A DNA stretch of 64,000 bases from Hepsetus odoe. Lineage: Eukaryota; Chordata; Actinopteri; Characiformes; Hepsetidae. The stretch covers positions 4,091,865 to 4,155,864 of the forward strand of contig CM029381.1 in assembly GCA_017165825.1 (NCBI GenBank). Direction: 5' to 3'. The notes beneath the pieces were generated by a model, which made no database searches, had not been told where the DNA came from, and worked only from the letters and a program-made list of their open reading frames with translations. Shown here piece by piece: positions 32,189-44,371 of the stretch (its first letter is position 1; each line of letters begins with the position of its first letter). The position numbers and the translations under genes are program-made.

Positions 32189-32983
32189 TAGCATTAATCG
32201 TTGGATGTCTTTGTCTGAATTGTGTCCAAGACTTCCTTCTGAGTAAAACATTTTCAAAAGACTGTGCACAGCACTCTGGTCTGGCTGGAGATGTGGAGAT
32301 ATCATGCATTCCTAACAGAGTCCAATACCTCCTTTATACTAGTGAACTCTGTTACAGCACGGTGCACCAGAGACTGCCATGTTGATTTTTATTGGATGTT
32401 CATGTAAGCTCAGCATAAAAGAGCCCATCCAGGAGCGAATATCTGGGCCTCTCATATAGCAAGACAAAGCAGTACTGACTACTATCTAGAAGTGTCAGTT
32501 TCTCCCCCTCAAACTTGTAGAATTTGAAAGTGTCTCTTGGTGACTTGATAATCATTTGAAGTGGGTTATTTGTTATTTAAAAGTCAAATGAATACAACAC
32601 TTGCGTCTACCAATTGGTGGAAGTGCTGGAGGTGGGATTTCAACCTGTGACATCTTGGTCTGTAGCCAAGTTTCCCACTAATAGGCCACCACCATCCCTA
32701 CATGCACGCACACACACACACACACACACACTGGCATGAACCCTGCTGCTTCATTTTTTATTTCTCCTTTTTTTCTTTTCTTTATTTCTTTTTCAAGCTG
32801 TATATTATCCTCTGTTCTTTTCCTTTGATTTATTTTTATTTATTTTTTTGCATTATATAGGTTTACAAATGTCACACATGGGAAACCGTGATAAAAATGA
32901 ATTAAATTTCCTTTAATTTTGCAAACTGAAAACCACAAAGGAAATTTATTTAAAGCTACCTTTTAACCAATGTGTTTTTCTTT
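32189..32983 (-). repeat. inverted duplication X, right arm
   Basis: Reverse complement of parts of 20678-22701. It lacks the SINE, LINE fragment and 700-bp block present in the left arm. It contains a short (CA)n at 32706-32731 and the SINE head at 32610-32698. Confidence 0.85.
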
Positions 32984-33059
32984 AGTTTTCCCAAATAGCT
33001 TACATCACGTTGTTTAAGTGTAGTCATGAATTAATTATGCAGTACAGTTTCAAACTTTG

Positions 33060-34985
33060 ATCCTGATACAACATTTGCTAACATTATTAATAGTAAATAA
33101 ATAAGCATTGGATAACATTTAAACACAAGACAAGAAAGCACAGGTAAACTGGAACGTTTCTTTCTTTTTTCTGGGATTCAAACCCACGTCCTTCTGATCC
33201 TGGGGCCAACTTCCTAACTTTTTTTCATCAAAAGAAACTTTTCTTCAGAAACTTCAACAGAAAATTCCCCTCTCTTTCTTATCTATTTGTTTGCAGATTT
33301 CATTTTTAAACATCTGTCTCTCTGTCATCTTTCTATGACTAAATCATATATGAGACAAGACTCTGGAAAGACAATGCCTGAAGACTCTAAAGCTTGATGT
33401 TTGCTCAAAGCTGAACTAAAACACTTCTGATATATTTTTAGACCGCATGCAACACACTGTTGGCCAGTTGCTATGTGTAGTAAAGTAATAAGTGTGATGT
33501 ATTATAGTGTGACCACGGGAGGGCGTTCTAAGGCAATAGGGTGAGTTACTCAGGTGCGGAGAAACAGGTTGTTGTTGTTGTTACCTGGTCGGGCCCAGCT
33601 TGTGTGTGTGTTGAGAAGACCCCTGTACAATAAAGGAACTTGAAGTACATTCCTCTGCCTCCACAATCTGCTTCCTCCCAGAATATTACACTATGGCAGT
33701 ACTAAATCTGATTGTGTCACAATAATGGGCTGTCATGTCACAGCTACCAATAGAATTTGGCAAGACACACGCTTCTCACCCAAACAATTGGTCGGCTTTT
33801 TTTTTCCCCATCTGTGCCTCACAATGCACCGCTCTTCTCTGAGCAACGTTACTTCTGCCACAGTATAACCACAGTGAATGACCATAAACTGAGGAAGAGG
33901 CAGGAGACATTCAGAGTCAGGATCACAGACCAGGACTTTATTGGTAGACAATATACAAGCGCACCATGTAAGCATAACCCAATAATTAACCATCAGTACT
34001 CAAATAAAAAACACACCACAACAACAAACAGATTGACAGCTCTGTCGTGACTCTCAGAGGTGTATATACACAAGGCCTAATTAGGCCCACAAAACCCTCA
34101 TGCTCATACTTACAGAAAAAATAAAGTTCAGAATGGATTTCTTTAGTTAAAGAAGCAAAGTGTTAATGAAAAATTAATGCTTAAGTTGTTGAAACATGTT
34201 AAAAAAATACAGTGAGAAAGCTTATTGTATTCTGTTGATTTTTTTTAATGAACAAAAGAGTACAGAATGAAATTGTATCTTTCTTCGTATGAGGTAAGAA
34301 AATGGCAGAGCAAGACTGCAGTGGTGGTTTTTTGGTTATGGACTAGGCCCCATGATTGGGAACTGGACCAGCACTTTCATAATATCGCCTCATACTTATG
34401 ATGTAATTAATGGAAATACATGGATGTGTGGTGCTGGGTCTTTCTTCAGTGAAAGTGGGGAAAAAGTGATTAGAACCAGGCTTAATGTGTATGGTCTATT
34501 CTATAGAGTTTAGTGATCTTTTCTATAATTACTACTGATAACTACAGCAAAACAAAGTGCAGGAAGCTTAAAGGTCATGTATGAATATCAAGTCAACAGC
34601 AAAGCTTTCAAAAACAAAAATACTATCTCTGAGGACTGCGATTAGTCTTTAAAATGTGGGAGTGCTGACCAATGAAACATTTTTAGTTAATGACCTGATC
34701 TGTGAGAAGCTAGATTGCATTTTCTAAACAGAAAGGTGGCTTAACTCAAGGATTAACATCTCTTTTTTTAAAACTGTTCCACAAAATGAAATCTTTTTTT
34801 TTAATCAATATACAAAAGTAAGACTAGCTGCTATTTTTAATTTCTTATTTAACTGTAGAAATATCTTTCCATCATACAAAAAAAAAACTAATTTTTATTC
34901 AACTTTTAAAATAAATTCATTTTCCTTAATAGTGTCACCTAGTGAGATAAACTGGGAGTTGGAGTCAATCTTTTTACATCATCAG
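33060..34985 (+). repeat. inverted duplication Y, left arm
   Basis: Matches the reverse complement of 53645-55087 along most of its length, with small indels. A 215-bp LTR with target duplication (33476-33690) is present only here. A plus-strand block at 33890-34060 contains a degenerate aataaa-type signal on the other strand (ccaggactttattggtagac) and may be an element terminus. No coding gene recognised. Confidence 0.85.
33471..33695 (+). mobile_element. solo LTR with 5-bp target duplication
   Basis: The LTR is 33476-33690 (TGTAGT...ATTACA, 215 bp) flanked by CTATG at 33471-33475 and 33691-33695. It has an AATAAA (about 33630). The other arm (about 54670) reads ttgctatggcagta with a single CTATG, the intact empty site. 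Confidence 0.9.
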
Positions 34986-34990
34986 TCAAT

Positions 34991-35276
34991 ATGTCACGAT
35001 GTGGTGTTAAGGGCTGGACACCAACGCAGAGCCGAGAGCTTCGTACTGAACTTTAATGACTGATAACGTGCACAGAACTCAAAACCAAACATATTAAACA
35101 TAATAAGTGTAGAACATAACATGAATACTCACAAACGTACGCACACAGAATAACCAGCGCCCTGCTCCGATTCACTGAGGGGTTATATCGCCAGCCCCCG
35201 ATGAGACACACCTGGCACCCAAGCCCAGGTGTGCACAATCAGAGCAGGGTGCCCTCTACTGGCGCCAGACCGTTAC
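34991..35276 (-). repeat. LTR of a minus-strand element
   Basis: 286 bp with TGTAAC...CGTGACA ends on the minus strand. It has a dyad-rich promoter half (cacacctggg/ccaggtgtg) and TATA-like gatataac at about 35187. A purine tract (tttggggaaggggtac on the minus strand) abuts it at 35277, so this is the 3' LTR. It terminates duplication Y on this side. Confidence 0.75.
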
Positions 35277-35578
35277 AGTACCCCTTCCCCAAAGGCGCCT
35301 ACTCCCAGGGCGCCAGATCCTGCTTCGGATCCCCCGAAAGGAGGGGTAACGCAAACGTTCCACAAAAGTCCAAACAAAGTCCAGTCGAACGCTCCGCTCT
35401 CACCGCGGTCCTCCTGGCGGGTTCGGCTGCGGCCCCTGAAACCACTCTTTCTCTCCAGCGGTCTGGATTGGATGCAGCCCCTCGAAACCCCACCTCCTCC
35501 GGCAGACTTGGACCTCGTCCCTCAAGCTCCGCCTCCTCCGGCAGACTTGGACCTCGTCCCTCAAGCTCCGCCTCCTCC
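35277..35578 (-). mobile_element. internal remnant of the LTR element, with a 39-bp repeat
   Basis: GC-rich interior of the element whose 3' LTR is at 34991-35276. A unit of about 39 bp (cctcctccggcagacttgga and following) occurs about twice at 35496-35578. It is cut by the 5' end of a Rex3 LINE at about 35579. Confidence 0.55.
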
Positions 35579-35712
35579 GTGGTGGAGGGGTTTGCGTGTC
35601 CCAATAATCCTGGGAGCTATGTTGTCCGGGGCTTTATGCCCCTGGTAGGGGCACCCAAGGCAAACAGGTCCTAGGTGAGGGAAGAGACAAAGAACGGTTC
35701 AGAGGACCTCTG

Positions 35713-36963
35713 ATGATGGACAAAAACTTTGGAAGACGTTTTCCCTCGCCCGGACGTGGGTCAACGGGGCCTCCCTCTGGAGCCAGGCCTGGAGGTGGGG
35801 CCCGCTGGCGAGCGCCTGGTGGTCGGGCCTTCACCCATGGGGCCCGGCCGGGCTTAGCCCGAAGAGGCAACGTGGGTCCCCCTTCCCATGGGCTCACCAC
35901 CTGTGGGAGGGGCCAAAGAGGTCGGGTGCGTTGTGAGTTGGGCGGTGGCCGAAAACAGGGGCCTTGGCGGTCCGATCCTCGGCTGCAGAAGCTGGCTCTA
36001 GGGACGTGGAACGTCACCTCTCTGGTGGGGAAGGAGCCTGAGCTAGTGCGCGAGGTTGAGCAGTTCCAGCTAGATATAGTTGGACTCACCTCGACGCACA
36101 GCTTGGACTCTGGAACCAGTCTCCTTGAGAGGGGCTGGACTCTTTTCCACTCTGGAGTTGCCACCGGTGAGAGGCGCCGAGCAGGTGTGGGCATACTTAT
36201 TGCCCCACGGCTTGGCGCCAGTACATTGGGGTTTACCCCGGTAGATGAGAGGGTGGCGGCCCTCCGCCTTCGGGTCGGGGGATGGGTCCTTAGTGTTGTC
36301 TGCGCTTATGCGCCAAACAGCATTCTGGACTACCCACCCTTTCTGGGGTCTCTGGAGGGGGCGCTAGAGAGCGTCCCTCCTGGTGACTCCATCGTTCTGC
36401 TGGGGGACTTCTACGTGGGTAATGACAGTGACACCTGGAAGGGCGTAATTGGGAGGAATGGCCCCCCCGATCTGAACCAGAGCGGTGTTTTGTTATTGGA
36501 CTTTTGTGCTCGTCACGGATTGTCCATAACGAACACCATGTTCAGGCATAAGGATGTCCACATGTGCACCTGGCAGCAGGACACCCTAGGCCGCAGTTCA
36601 ATGATCGACTTTGTGGTCGTGTCATCGGACTTGCGGCCCCATGTCTTGGACACTCGGGTAAAGAGAGGGGCGGAGCTGTCAACCGACCATCACCTGGTGG
36701 TGAGTTGGCTTCGTTGGTGGGGGAGGATGCCGGTCAGACCTGCTGGGCCCAAACGCATCGTGAGGGTCTGCTGGGAATGTCTGGCAGAGTCCCCTGTCAG
36801 GACAAGCTTCAACTCCCACCTCCGTCAAAGCTTTAACCACGTCCCGGGGGAGGTGGGGGACATTGAGTCTGAATGGACCTTGTTCCGCGCCTCCATTGTC
36901 AAGGCGGCTGACCGGAGCTGTGGCCGGGAGGTGGTCGGTGCCTGTCGCGGTGGAACCCCCTAG
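35713..36963 (+). pseudogene. Rex3 endonuclease domain, copy 1
   Basis: 416 codons. A Gly/Arg-rich leader precedes the endonuclease from about residue 97 (LGTWNVTSLVGKEPELVREV). Motifs: LVIVGLTSTHS-type strand, SIVLLGDFYVGNDSD, GRSSMIDFVVVSSD and STDHHLVVSW. The catalytic loop is damaged: copy 2 has GDFNAHVGND where this copy has GDFYVGND, losing the Asn. A frameshift near 36960 ends the frame. Confidence 0.8.
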
Positions 36964-38293
36964 AACCCGTTGGTGGACACCAGCGGTGAGGGATGCCATC
37001 AAGCTGAAGAAGGAGTCCTACCGGGCCTTTTTGGCCAGTGGGGCTCCGGAGGCAGCTGATAGGTACCGACAGGCCAAGCGGAATGCGGCTCTGGTGGTTG
37101 CTGAGGCAAAAACTCGGGCATGGGAGGAGTTTGGAGAGGCCATGGAGAAGGACTTTCAGACGGCTTCGAGGAAATTCTGGTCCACCATCCGGCGTCTCAG
37201 GAGGTGAAAGCAGTGCACGGTCAACACAGTGTATAGTGGGGATGGTACGCTGCTGACCTCGACACGGGACGTTGTGGGTCGGTGGGGGGAGTACTTCGAA
37301 GACCTCCTTAATTCCACCAACATGCCTTCCGAGGAGGAAGCAGAGCCTGGGGACATCAAGGTGGACTCTTCCATCTCTGGGGTCGAGGTTGCCAAGGTGG
37401 TCAAAAAGCTCCTTGGTGGAAGGGCTCCGGGAGTGGATGAGATCCGCCCAGAGTTCCTCAAGGCTCTGGATGTTGTAGGACTGTCATGGCTGACACGCCT
37501 CTGCAACATCGCATGGACATCGGGGACGGTGCCTCTGGATTGGCAAACCGGGGTGGTGGTCCCCCTCTTTAAGAAAGGGGACCGGAGGGTGTGTTCCAAT
37601 TATCGAGGGATCACACTTCTCAGCCTCCCGGGGAAAGTCTATTCAGGGGTCCTGGAAAGGAGGGTCCGTCGGATAGTCGAACCTCAGATCCAGGAGGAGC
37701 AATGTGGTTTTCGTCCAGGTCGCGGAAAAGTGGACCAGCTCTACACCCTTAGCAGGGTCCTGGAGGGTGCATGGGAGTTTGCCCAACCAGTTTACATGTG
37801 CTTTGTGGACTTGGAGAAGGCATTCGACCGTGTCCCTCGGGGGCTCCTGTGGGGGGTACTCCGGGAGTATGGGGTATCGGATTCCCTGTTAAGGGCTGTC
37901 CGGTCCCTGTACAACCGGTGTCAGAGCTTGGTCCGCATTGCCGGCAGTAAGTCGGACCTGTTCCCGGTGAGGGTTGGACTCCGCCAGGGCTGCCCTTTGT
38001 CACCGATCCTGTTCATAACTTTTATGGACAGGATTTCTAGGCGCAGCCAGGGCGTTGAGGGGGTCCGGTTTGGTGGGCTAGGGATTGGGTCTCTGCTTTT
38101 TGCAGATGACGTTGTCCTGTTGGCCTCATCATGCCGTGACCTTCAGCACTCTCTGGATCGGTTCGCAGCCGAGTGTGAAGCGGCTGGGATGAGAATCAGC
38201 ACCTCCAAATCTGAGGCCATGGTCCTCAGTCGGAAAAGGGTGGAATGCCCTCTCAGGATTGGGAGTGAGACCTTGCCCCAAGTGGAGGAGTTT
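36863..38293 (+). pseudogene. Rex3 RT domain, copy 1
   Basis: After the frameshift the frame continues with one TGA (about 37205). It has the linker KKESYRAFLASGAPEAADRY, the RT entry LLGGRAPGVDEIRPEFL, FVDLEKAFDRVPRG (first Asp), GLRQGCPLSPILF and LLFADDVVLLASS (FADD). It goes into the N gap after KRVECPLRIGSETLPQVEEF, so the thumb and C-terminus are not seen. Confidence 0.85.
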
Positions 38294-38793
38294 NNNNNNN
38301 NNNNNNNNNNNNNNNNNNNNNNNNNNNNNNNNNNNNNNNNNNNNNNNNNNNNNNNNNNNNNNNNNNNNNNNNNNNNNNNNNNNNNNNNNNNNNNNNNNNN
38401 NNNNNNNNNNNNNNNNNNNNNNNNNNNNNNNNNNNNNNNNNNNNNNNNNNNNNNNNNNNNNNNNNNNNNNNNNNNNNNNNNNNNNNNNNNNNNNNNNNNN
38501 NNNNNNNNNNNNNNNNNNNNNNNNNNNNNNNNNNNNNNNNNNNNNNNNNNNNNNNNNNNNNNNNNNNNNNNNNNNNNNNNNNNNNNNNNNNNNNNNNNNN
38601 NNNNNNNNNNNNNNNNNNNNNNNNNNNNNNNNNNNNNNNNNNNNNNNNNNNNNNNNNNNNNNNNNNNNNNNNNNNNNNNNNNNNNNNNNNNNNNNNNNNN
38701 NNNNNNNNNNNNNNNNNNNNNNNNNNNNNNNNNNNNNNNNNNNNNNNNNNNNNNNNNNNNNNNNNNNNNNNNNNNNNNNNNNNNNNNNNNNNN
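38294..38793. other. assembly gap (500 N)
   Basis: Interrupts Rex3 copy 1. On its other side is a SINE that belongs to a U2 spacer. Confidence 0.99.
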
Positions 38794-38910
38794 AGTGAGG
38801 GGCACTGTGCCTTGCTCAAGGGTGCCTCAGGGCAATCTACGAGTGAGAGAATCGAAAGAAAATCCTCTGATCCGAGATCAACTCCCTAACCACTAGGCCA
38901 CCACGTCCCC
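38794..38910 (-). mobile_element. tRNA-derived SINE (family A), in U2 spacer, cut by gap
   Basis: Head half of the same SINE seen complete at 44944-45190. Both are followed by the same spacer sequence, so they are the same ancestral insertion in two tandem U2 units. Confidence 0.85.
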
Positions 38911-39088
38911 CATTCACATCAGATTGGGACAGACACCATGCCTGTGATAAGCATGGACAAAACACAGAAACGGAAAACTCTACATTGACCAAAGAAAACA
39001 AAATGAAAAACCAAAAGAAAAAGAATCAGCAGCCACTAAAAATACATTCCCCTTGCAAACAAGCGAGTGCACACTGGCCAACAAGTAC
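38911..39088 (-). other. U2 unit spacer (unit 1)
   Basis: Nearly identical to 45191-45270 plus 48857-48960 of unit 2. It contains the uninterrupted sequence tacattgaccaaag (38981-38994), the empty target of Rex3 copy 2. Confidence 0.85.
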
Positions 39089-39104
39089 CTATCTTTTGTC
39101 AGAC
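39089..39104 (-). promoter_or_regulatory. U2 snRNA 3' box (unit 1)
   Basis: gtctgacaaaagatag on the minus strand, 12 nt past the U2 3' end. It fits the vertebrate snRNA 3' box (GTTT, up to three bases, AAAR, two bases, AGA) with few mismatches. It directs Integrator-dependent 3' end formation. Confidence 0.65.
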
Positions 39105-39115
39105 AAAGGAAAGAA

Positions 39116-39264
39116 GCGCACCGTTAACAGAAATACTGCAATACCAGATCGATGCATGGAACGGATGGAACAAGCTCCTTTACCGTCTCCCTGTTCTAAA
39201 ACTCAATTTAATATGCAGTCCTCATATAGAGGACGTATCAGATATTAAACTGATAAGAACAGAT
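39116..39264 (-). pseudogene. RNU2: U2 snRNA gene, 3' part (nt ~38-188), unit 1
   Basis: On the minus strand it begins TCTGTTCTTATCAGTTTAAT (U2 nt 39 on), then carries stem-loop IIa (GATACGTCCTCTATATGAGG), a region corresponding to the Sm site (here changed to GAGTTTTAGAAC), GGAGCTTG of loop III/IV and CTGGTATTGCAGTA of stem-loop IV, and ends in cggtgcgc. The first 37 nt are 5.3 kb away at 44610-44644, displaced by a LINE. It cannot make U2. Confidence 0.9.
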
Positions 39265-39699
39265 TTTTTTTTTTTTTTTTTATTTATATATTGTCACTGT
39301 ATACAGTTATTCATTCATGCCTTTGTTTTTACATTTTGTCTTTTACTACATTCCATGTGTTTAAACGGATTTTCAATTCCTTGTTAAAACTCTACACAAT
39401 TATTTAAAAGTCATAAATGAAATTTAAAGAGTTTTAAAATTCTAACCTGTTTAAAAAACACGTTTAGAATGTATATATACAATTATAAGAACAATTTAGA
39501 CAAGCCGTAAAAACCAAAAAACATAATAAACACAAATAAATAAATAAATAAATAAATACATACATACATACATATATTAAATCAACTAAATAGTAATTTC
39601 TAAAAGATATTACAAAAATCCATTGAAAGTTTAGGTCTTCAAGCCAGGGCCGTCTTTCCTTGGCCTCACTCTATCTCTGTCCAGACCTTACATAACGGT

Positions 39700-42600
39700 C
39701 ACTTCAGGTTACAGAGATCCTCCCCATGGCCGCTTCTCAGCAAAGGTCATTCAGGTGCATCTCTGAGCGTCCAAGACCGGTGCTGGCAGGGGCAGCTCTG
39801 CGTGTGACCCCGCCTCCCTCCTCCGAGTGTCGTCGTGCGGCATACCCTCGCACTGTAGATGTCACAGCTTTTCCATGGCGTGGAGGGATGCCGTCGCAGC
39901 GCTTCCCCACCAGCAGGTTCTGGAGTCCAAATGGCTTCCTTAGCACTGTTCAAGGTGAGCCAGGGCTGCCCCCAGATTTGTCTGCTGGTAGCGTTTCAGC
40001 CTGGCCCCACGTTTGCTGGCAGTGCGTCAATGTCGGGACCTCCTCTGCTGGCAGGCTCGGGCATTGCAGGGTGGCGGTTATGACCCCTGAGTCCCTAGTA
40101 GCCGCACTCCCAGAGGCATGTCGCACAGTTTCTGGCACGGTGCCGCGCTGGAGACACGTAGATGTCATGCCATTCCCGGGAGTGCATCACGGCCCTGACC
40201 GGGGAGGACCTGCGTGACACCATCCATGACAGGTCTTTGTGCCTGTTTGCAGGAGTCCTGAATAGGCTGCATTCATGCCAGCTATTTTGCCTCCTCTGGA
40301 GTGAGGCTACGCACTGGACATACTGGCTCCTGTCTTGGACAACAGAAACCATAGATTTGCGTTTCTTAAATTATAATGTCTTCTTTTTCCAATGAAAAAT
40401 CCTCTCAAAAAAGTCTTTATAAAACCAAGATGTCGGGAGGTTAAAAGACACTGGAGTTCTCGAAGTCCACTTTCCAATATTCCTATGCTCATAAATACGT
40501 TCCTGTCAGAACCCGACAAAGGCTGCTGTCTTATTTTCTTTGGAAGCATAGTGTATAGTTCACATGAAAGGCATTATACTTGCTTCCTAAAAACAAAAGG
40601 GATCAGAGTCCTTTTCCTCATTTCTTTCTTCTTTTGACTACTTCTCTTCTCATACTTATCCTGACCCCACAGGAGTAGAACACTGCTCTCTCATATTCTA
40701 AGAGGAAGGATCTGGGGCGGAAACCTAACACAACAATAGGCAATGGTAAAATTACAGCCTTGATAATTAAAATTTTCCCCTCCATGGTCAATTTCATGTG
40801 TCCAAAGCCCCAGTGGATTTGTCTGACTTTCGCTAACACCTCTGGCGAATTTCTCTCCCGCCTCCTTTTTATCAAATTTCCTCCTAAAACTTTGAGATCT
40901 GAGTCCTTAAAAACCATTTCAAGTCCTCTTATCCCACCTTTCCCCACGGACGAAGGCTGGGCCCCTCGGACTTGTTCCTATTCAATCTAGCGCCCGGCCG
41001 ACCCGTACCAGTCAGTCGTCAGTGCTCTTTGAATAGATGTAATGTCTGTACACAATAGGGTGATGTCGTCCATGTACAACACGCACTTAGCCGTCAGTCG
41101 CTGCGTCCCTGGAACTGCTAGTCCTTTGATCCATTATCCCTTCTCAAGATCTGTGCCGGTGGCGATGCAAACCCACATACAAGAGTGGAATAACGGACAC
41201 CCCTATTGGACACGCTGCGTATAATTACCGCTTTGATGGTGCCGTTAAGCGAGAGATTCTACTGGTCATTCCATCATATAGCAATCCCACCCACGCTCTG
41301 AGCTTCCTAGGAAACCCATTTTTGCAGCACCTGGAAACAGGTACTGGTGCGAGAACTTCGATCAAAAAGCTTTTTCAAAATCTACAAGATTAATGACTGC
41401 CAACCTGATGTTTCTGTCTCGTAACAGATGGCGTCTCTCTGATCAATGCGGGCTGTCTGTGATCTTTCTCCTGGCACAACGTAGCGATCCGGGTGGATCC
41501 GTCTCTAAAACGTCGACATCGCATGGCTAGATTACACTAAAAAAAGTTTGCAGTCGGTATTTAAAAAGATGTCGGTCTCAATTTCTAATGTCCGTCCTGT
41601 CATCTTTTTATAAAGCAAGGAGACTATCCCCAGCCTAAACTGTCCGGCAGTCGGCGGTATTTCGAAATCCTTAGAAGCAGCCAGCAGATCATGCGCTAAA
41701 ATGTCAAAATGTCAGATAAAATTCCACAGGCAGCCCATCCAGTCTGGTTTCCCGCAACTTCTCAAACACTTTCCATTTCTAAGGCTAAAATCTTGAGATA
41801 AACACGTTCTGCCTGAATTGTTCCAAAAAACCAGCTCACTCCTTGAATGTTCATTCACTTCTTTTTCATCATACAAGTTCCATAAAATTCTTCCACTACT
41901 TAAAATCCCCCTTTTGTATCATCTACTCTATCCCTCCTTCTCTTAACTTATTAATTGTGTCCCCTTTTTTCATCACTTTTTTAAAGAAGTATCTGGTGCA
42001 TTTCTCTCCCTCCTCAATTTCTTTTTCTTTGCACCTTAAGATAACTCCCTTACTCTTTTTCTCCGACAAGGCTACCATTTCCTTTTTAACTTCTTGAATT
42101 TCTTGACTAAAATCAAAACCACTATTTAAAAGGTTATAGTATCTCTGGAGTCTTTTCTGCAACCCCGTGCATCTCTTATCTTTGTTTCTAATTCTTTTCC
42201 TGTGGGTCGCAAAATGCTGTCGCGTCCAGTCTTTCACCTTCTCCACCACTGTCTTGCGTGAATCAAACATGTCTTATGGAGTCTGCCATTGGCTGAAAGC
42301 GTTCCCTATATTCCTCCACAATTTTCTTATTTTGCAACAGGGAGCAGTTCAGCTTCCACAGGCCTCTCCCTGCTGTCACACCAGTTGCCAGTGATAAGGT
42401 GTACGATAACTATGCGTGGTCAGAAAAAGAGCGGGAGTGTGTTGCATCTGGCGGGCAGTCTCGCAAAAACATGATCATTCTTGAAGCTTTGGTACCATCG
42501 CCACTGATCCAGGTGAAGCCCTCCGGCACCGGATGCAAATTCTATAACAGTCACCCTAATTTAAATCTTTCACCATGTTCTGCAATAAAACTGATGTCTT

Positions 42601-43080
42601 GTCAATCTAAATCCTCCACAGCATTTCCTATCTCTTTTTGATAAAACACAATTAAATCCTGCCATCACCAGAGGATTCTCTAGCATGTGGAGGGCTGCAA
42701 TTCCTCCAAGATGCACTATCTCTCGTTTTCTCATTAAAACCGGTATACATTAAGAATATTAAAATCATTTCCCAGAAAGAGGACAGATTTGCTAGGAGTG
42801 CCCGACCGTTCCTACCACTGTGCTTCCCTTCACCAGAGATATTTGGGGTTTAATTAAAACTGCTACCCCATCCGGCTTTATTAGAGTGGACCCACTCCAC
42901 AGTGAAGGTCAAGGTCTGATTCTTCCCACTTCCTGTAATTGGATAAAAGGGTAAACACACTCCTGGAGTATAAAATGTCAGACTTAAAATGACCTAAAAA
43001 GGAGGAGGAAATATTCTGTGCTCTTAAAACTGACTTCACCTCCCTCCGTTGATTGTTGAGATGGTGAGGACCATGAGCAA
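39700..43080 (-). pseudogene. Tx1-type LINE ORF2, copy 1, many breaks
   Basis: Follows copy 3 along its whole length but with many indels. Readable parts are 42881-43102 (SLNYIAHGPHHLNNQRREVK, then LRAQNISSSFLGHFKSDILY), 41923-42270 (linker with LLNSGFDFSQEIQEVKKEMV), 40618-40947 (FKDSDLKVLG and following) and 39737-40352 (C-terminus). The RT core around 41000-41800 cannot be read in one frame. Inactive. Confidence 0.85.
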
Positions 43081-43112
43081 TATAGTTTAGAGAAATAGAC
43101 ATAAAGCAAATA

Positions 43113-44371
43113 TCATGTTAACTTAGTATGATGTTTAATTCTGAAATCAGGTTTTTTCTTGCGGACTTCGTTTGGATTGAATTCTGTAGAATTAAAACAA
43201 ATACAACCTTTATCCGCCTGCTCGTGATGCCAGTGCGTGACAGGCTTTCTCTGCTCTTCAGCGTGGGCGTCTTCCAGATTGAAGTGCAAAAAGGAAACTT
43301 CATTTGGAGAATCTGTAGGCCACAAACGGTTCAGGTCTCCTGAAGAGGAGTTACCCGACTCTTGCTCAGGCCTCAGCTTCTTCTCCCCCGTCTCAACCAG
43401 GGGAGAGTCGGCTGGTCTTTTCTGTGTTGGGCATTTGGGGTGGAGAAACATCGCTCCCCTCCCCTGTCTCCACCCTCAACAACAGTTTCTATCACTATCT
43501 CCTTTTCCCCCATAAGCTGTGATCGGCCCACCTTCTCTTTGCCTTGGCTCCGTTGCTATTGGCAGGGACTTTCCCTCCAAAATCTCTTGCCCCGCCTCGG
43601 TCTCCGCCTCCTCCACAACCTGATCAAGTACTGGGCGGCCATTTTCTCTTTCCTTAAAGCTTGTTAACTTAAACGATTTTGGGCAGTCTCTGTAGGGTGT
43701 ATATTCTCCACAAGGTTGCACCTTTGCCATTAGTACACTCTTCATAAGAGTGACCAATTTCTCTACACTTCCACGAAATCTTCTGGGCATGCCTCAGCCA
43801 AGTGTCCTCTGACCGCACTTCGACACAATTTAGGGCATCCCTTGATAGTAAATATGGCCTCGGTTTTCACCCATACACGATCATCGATGGCAACTGTTTC
43901 AGAAGCCCTGTTTGCCTTGGGTCTTCCCATTGTTTAATGGGGATCCGCCAGACAGTTCAGATGCCATCTTCATCCAGCACCAGCTATTGGTGGGCTCTAA
44001 CGTGCAAATCTGCCCAATAAACACATTATATCGTCTCCACTCACCGTTTCATTGAACATTCTGACAATCACCACTTTCTGTGAGTTGTCAGTCAGTTTCT
44101 CAACATTAAACATGGAGAAATGGGCTCCACAAGCTGCAAACCTTGACCAAAATTCAATTAACAGGGAAGCGCTCCTAAAGCTAACATCAAAACCTGCATT
44201 CTGTGGCAAACTAAGGATACAATTCAATTCATCTGGTTTAAACTTCAAAATCTCTTGCAACAATTTCCGAGAAAAATCTAGTCGTGACATCGCCATTAAA
44301 CTCCCATTCACCTCTTTAAAGGTAAAGCGCACGCTGTGGTGCCTCCTCATGCCGGCACGTGCAGCCGACAT
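43113..44371 (-). pseudogene. Tx1-type LINE ORF1 (nucleic-acid-binding), broken
   Basis: Three pieces. The N-terminal piece (43997-44371) opens MSAARAGMRRHHSVRFTFKE and has an RRM-like strand QKVVIVRMFNETVSGDDIM. The middle piece (43476-43790) has a remnant of a cysteine/histidine knuckle before it (about 43800, decayed) and SFKLTSFKERENGRP. The C-terminal piece (43113-43451) is polar and acidic (RPEQESGNSSSGD). Such ORF1 proteins bind the LINE RNA. Confidence 0.6.

Larger units (their letters stand above)
35579..38293 (+). mobile_element. Rex3 LINE (RTE clade), copy 1, runs into a gap
   Basis: Nearly complete 5' end (about 26 bp shorter than copy 2), then endonuclease and RT. Its 3' end is lost in the N gap. 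Assignment to Rex3 rests on the match with copy 2, whose 3' end carries the GATG-type repeat typical of Rex3. Confidence 0.85.

Noticed and set aside
35496..35578. CRISPR array
   Set aside because: Only two GC-rich adjacent units with no variable spacers, inside an LTR element.
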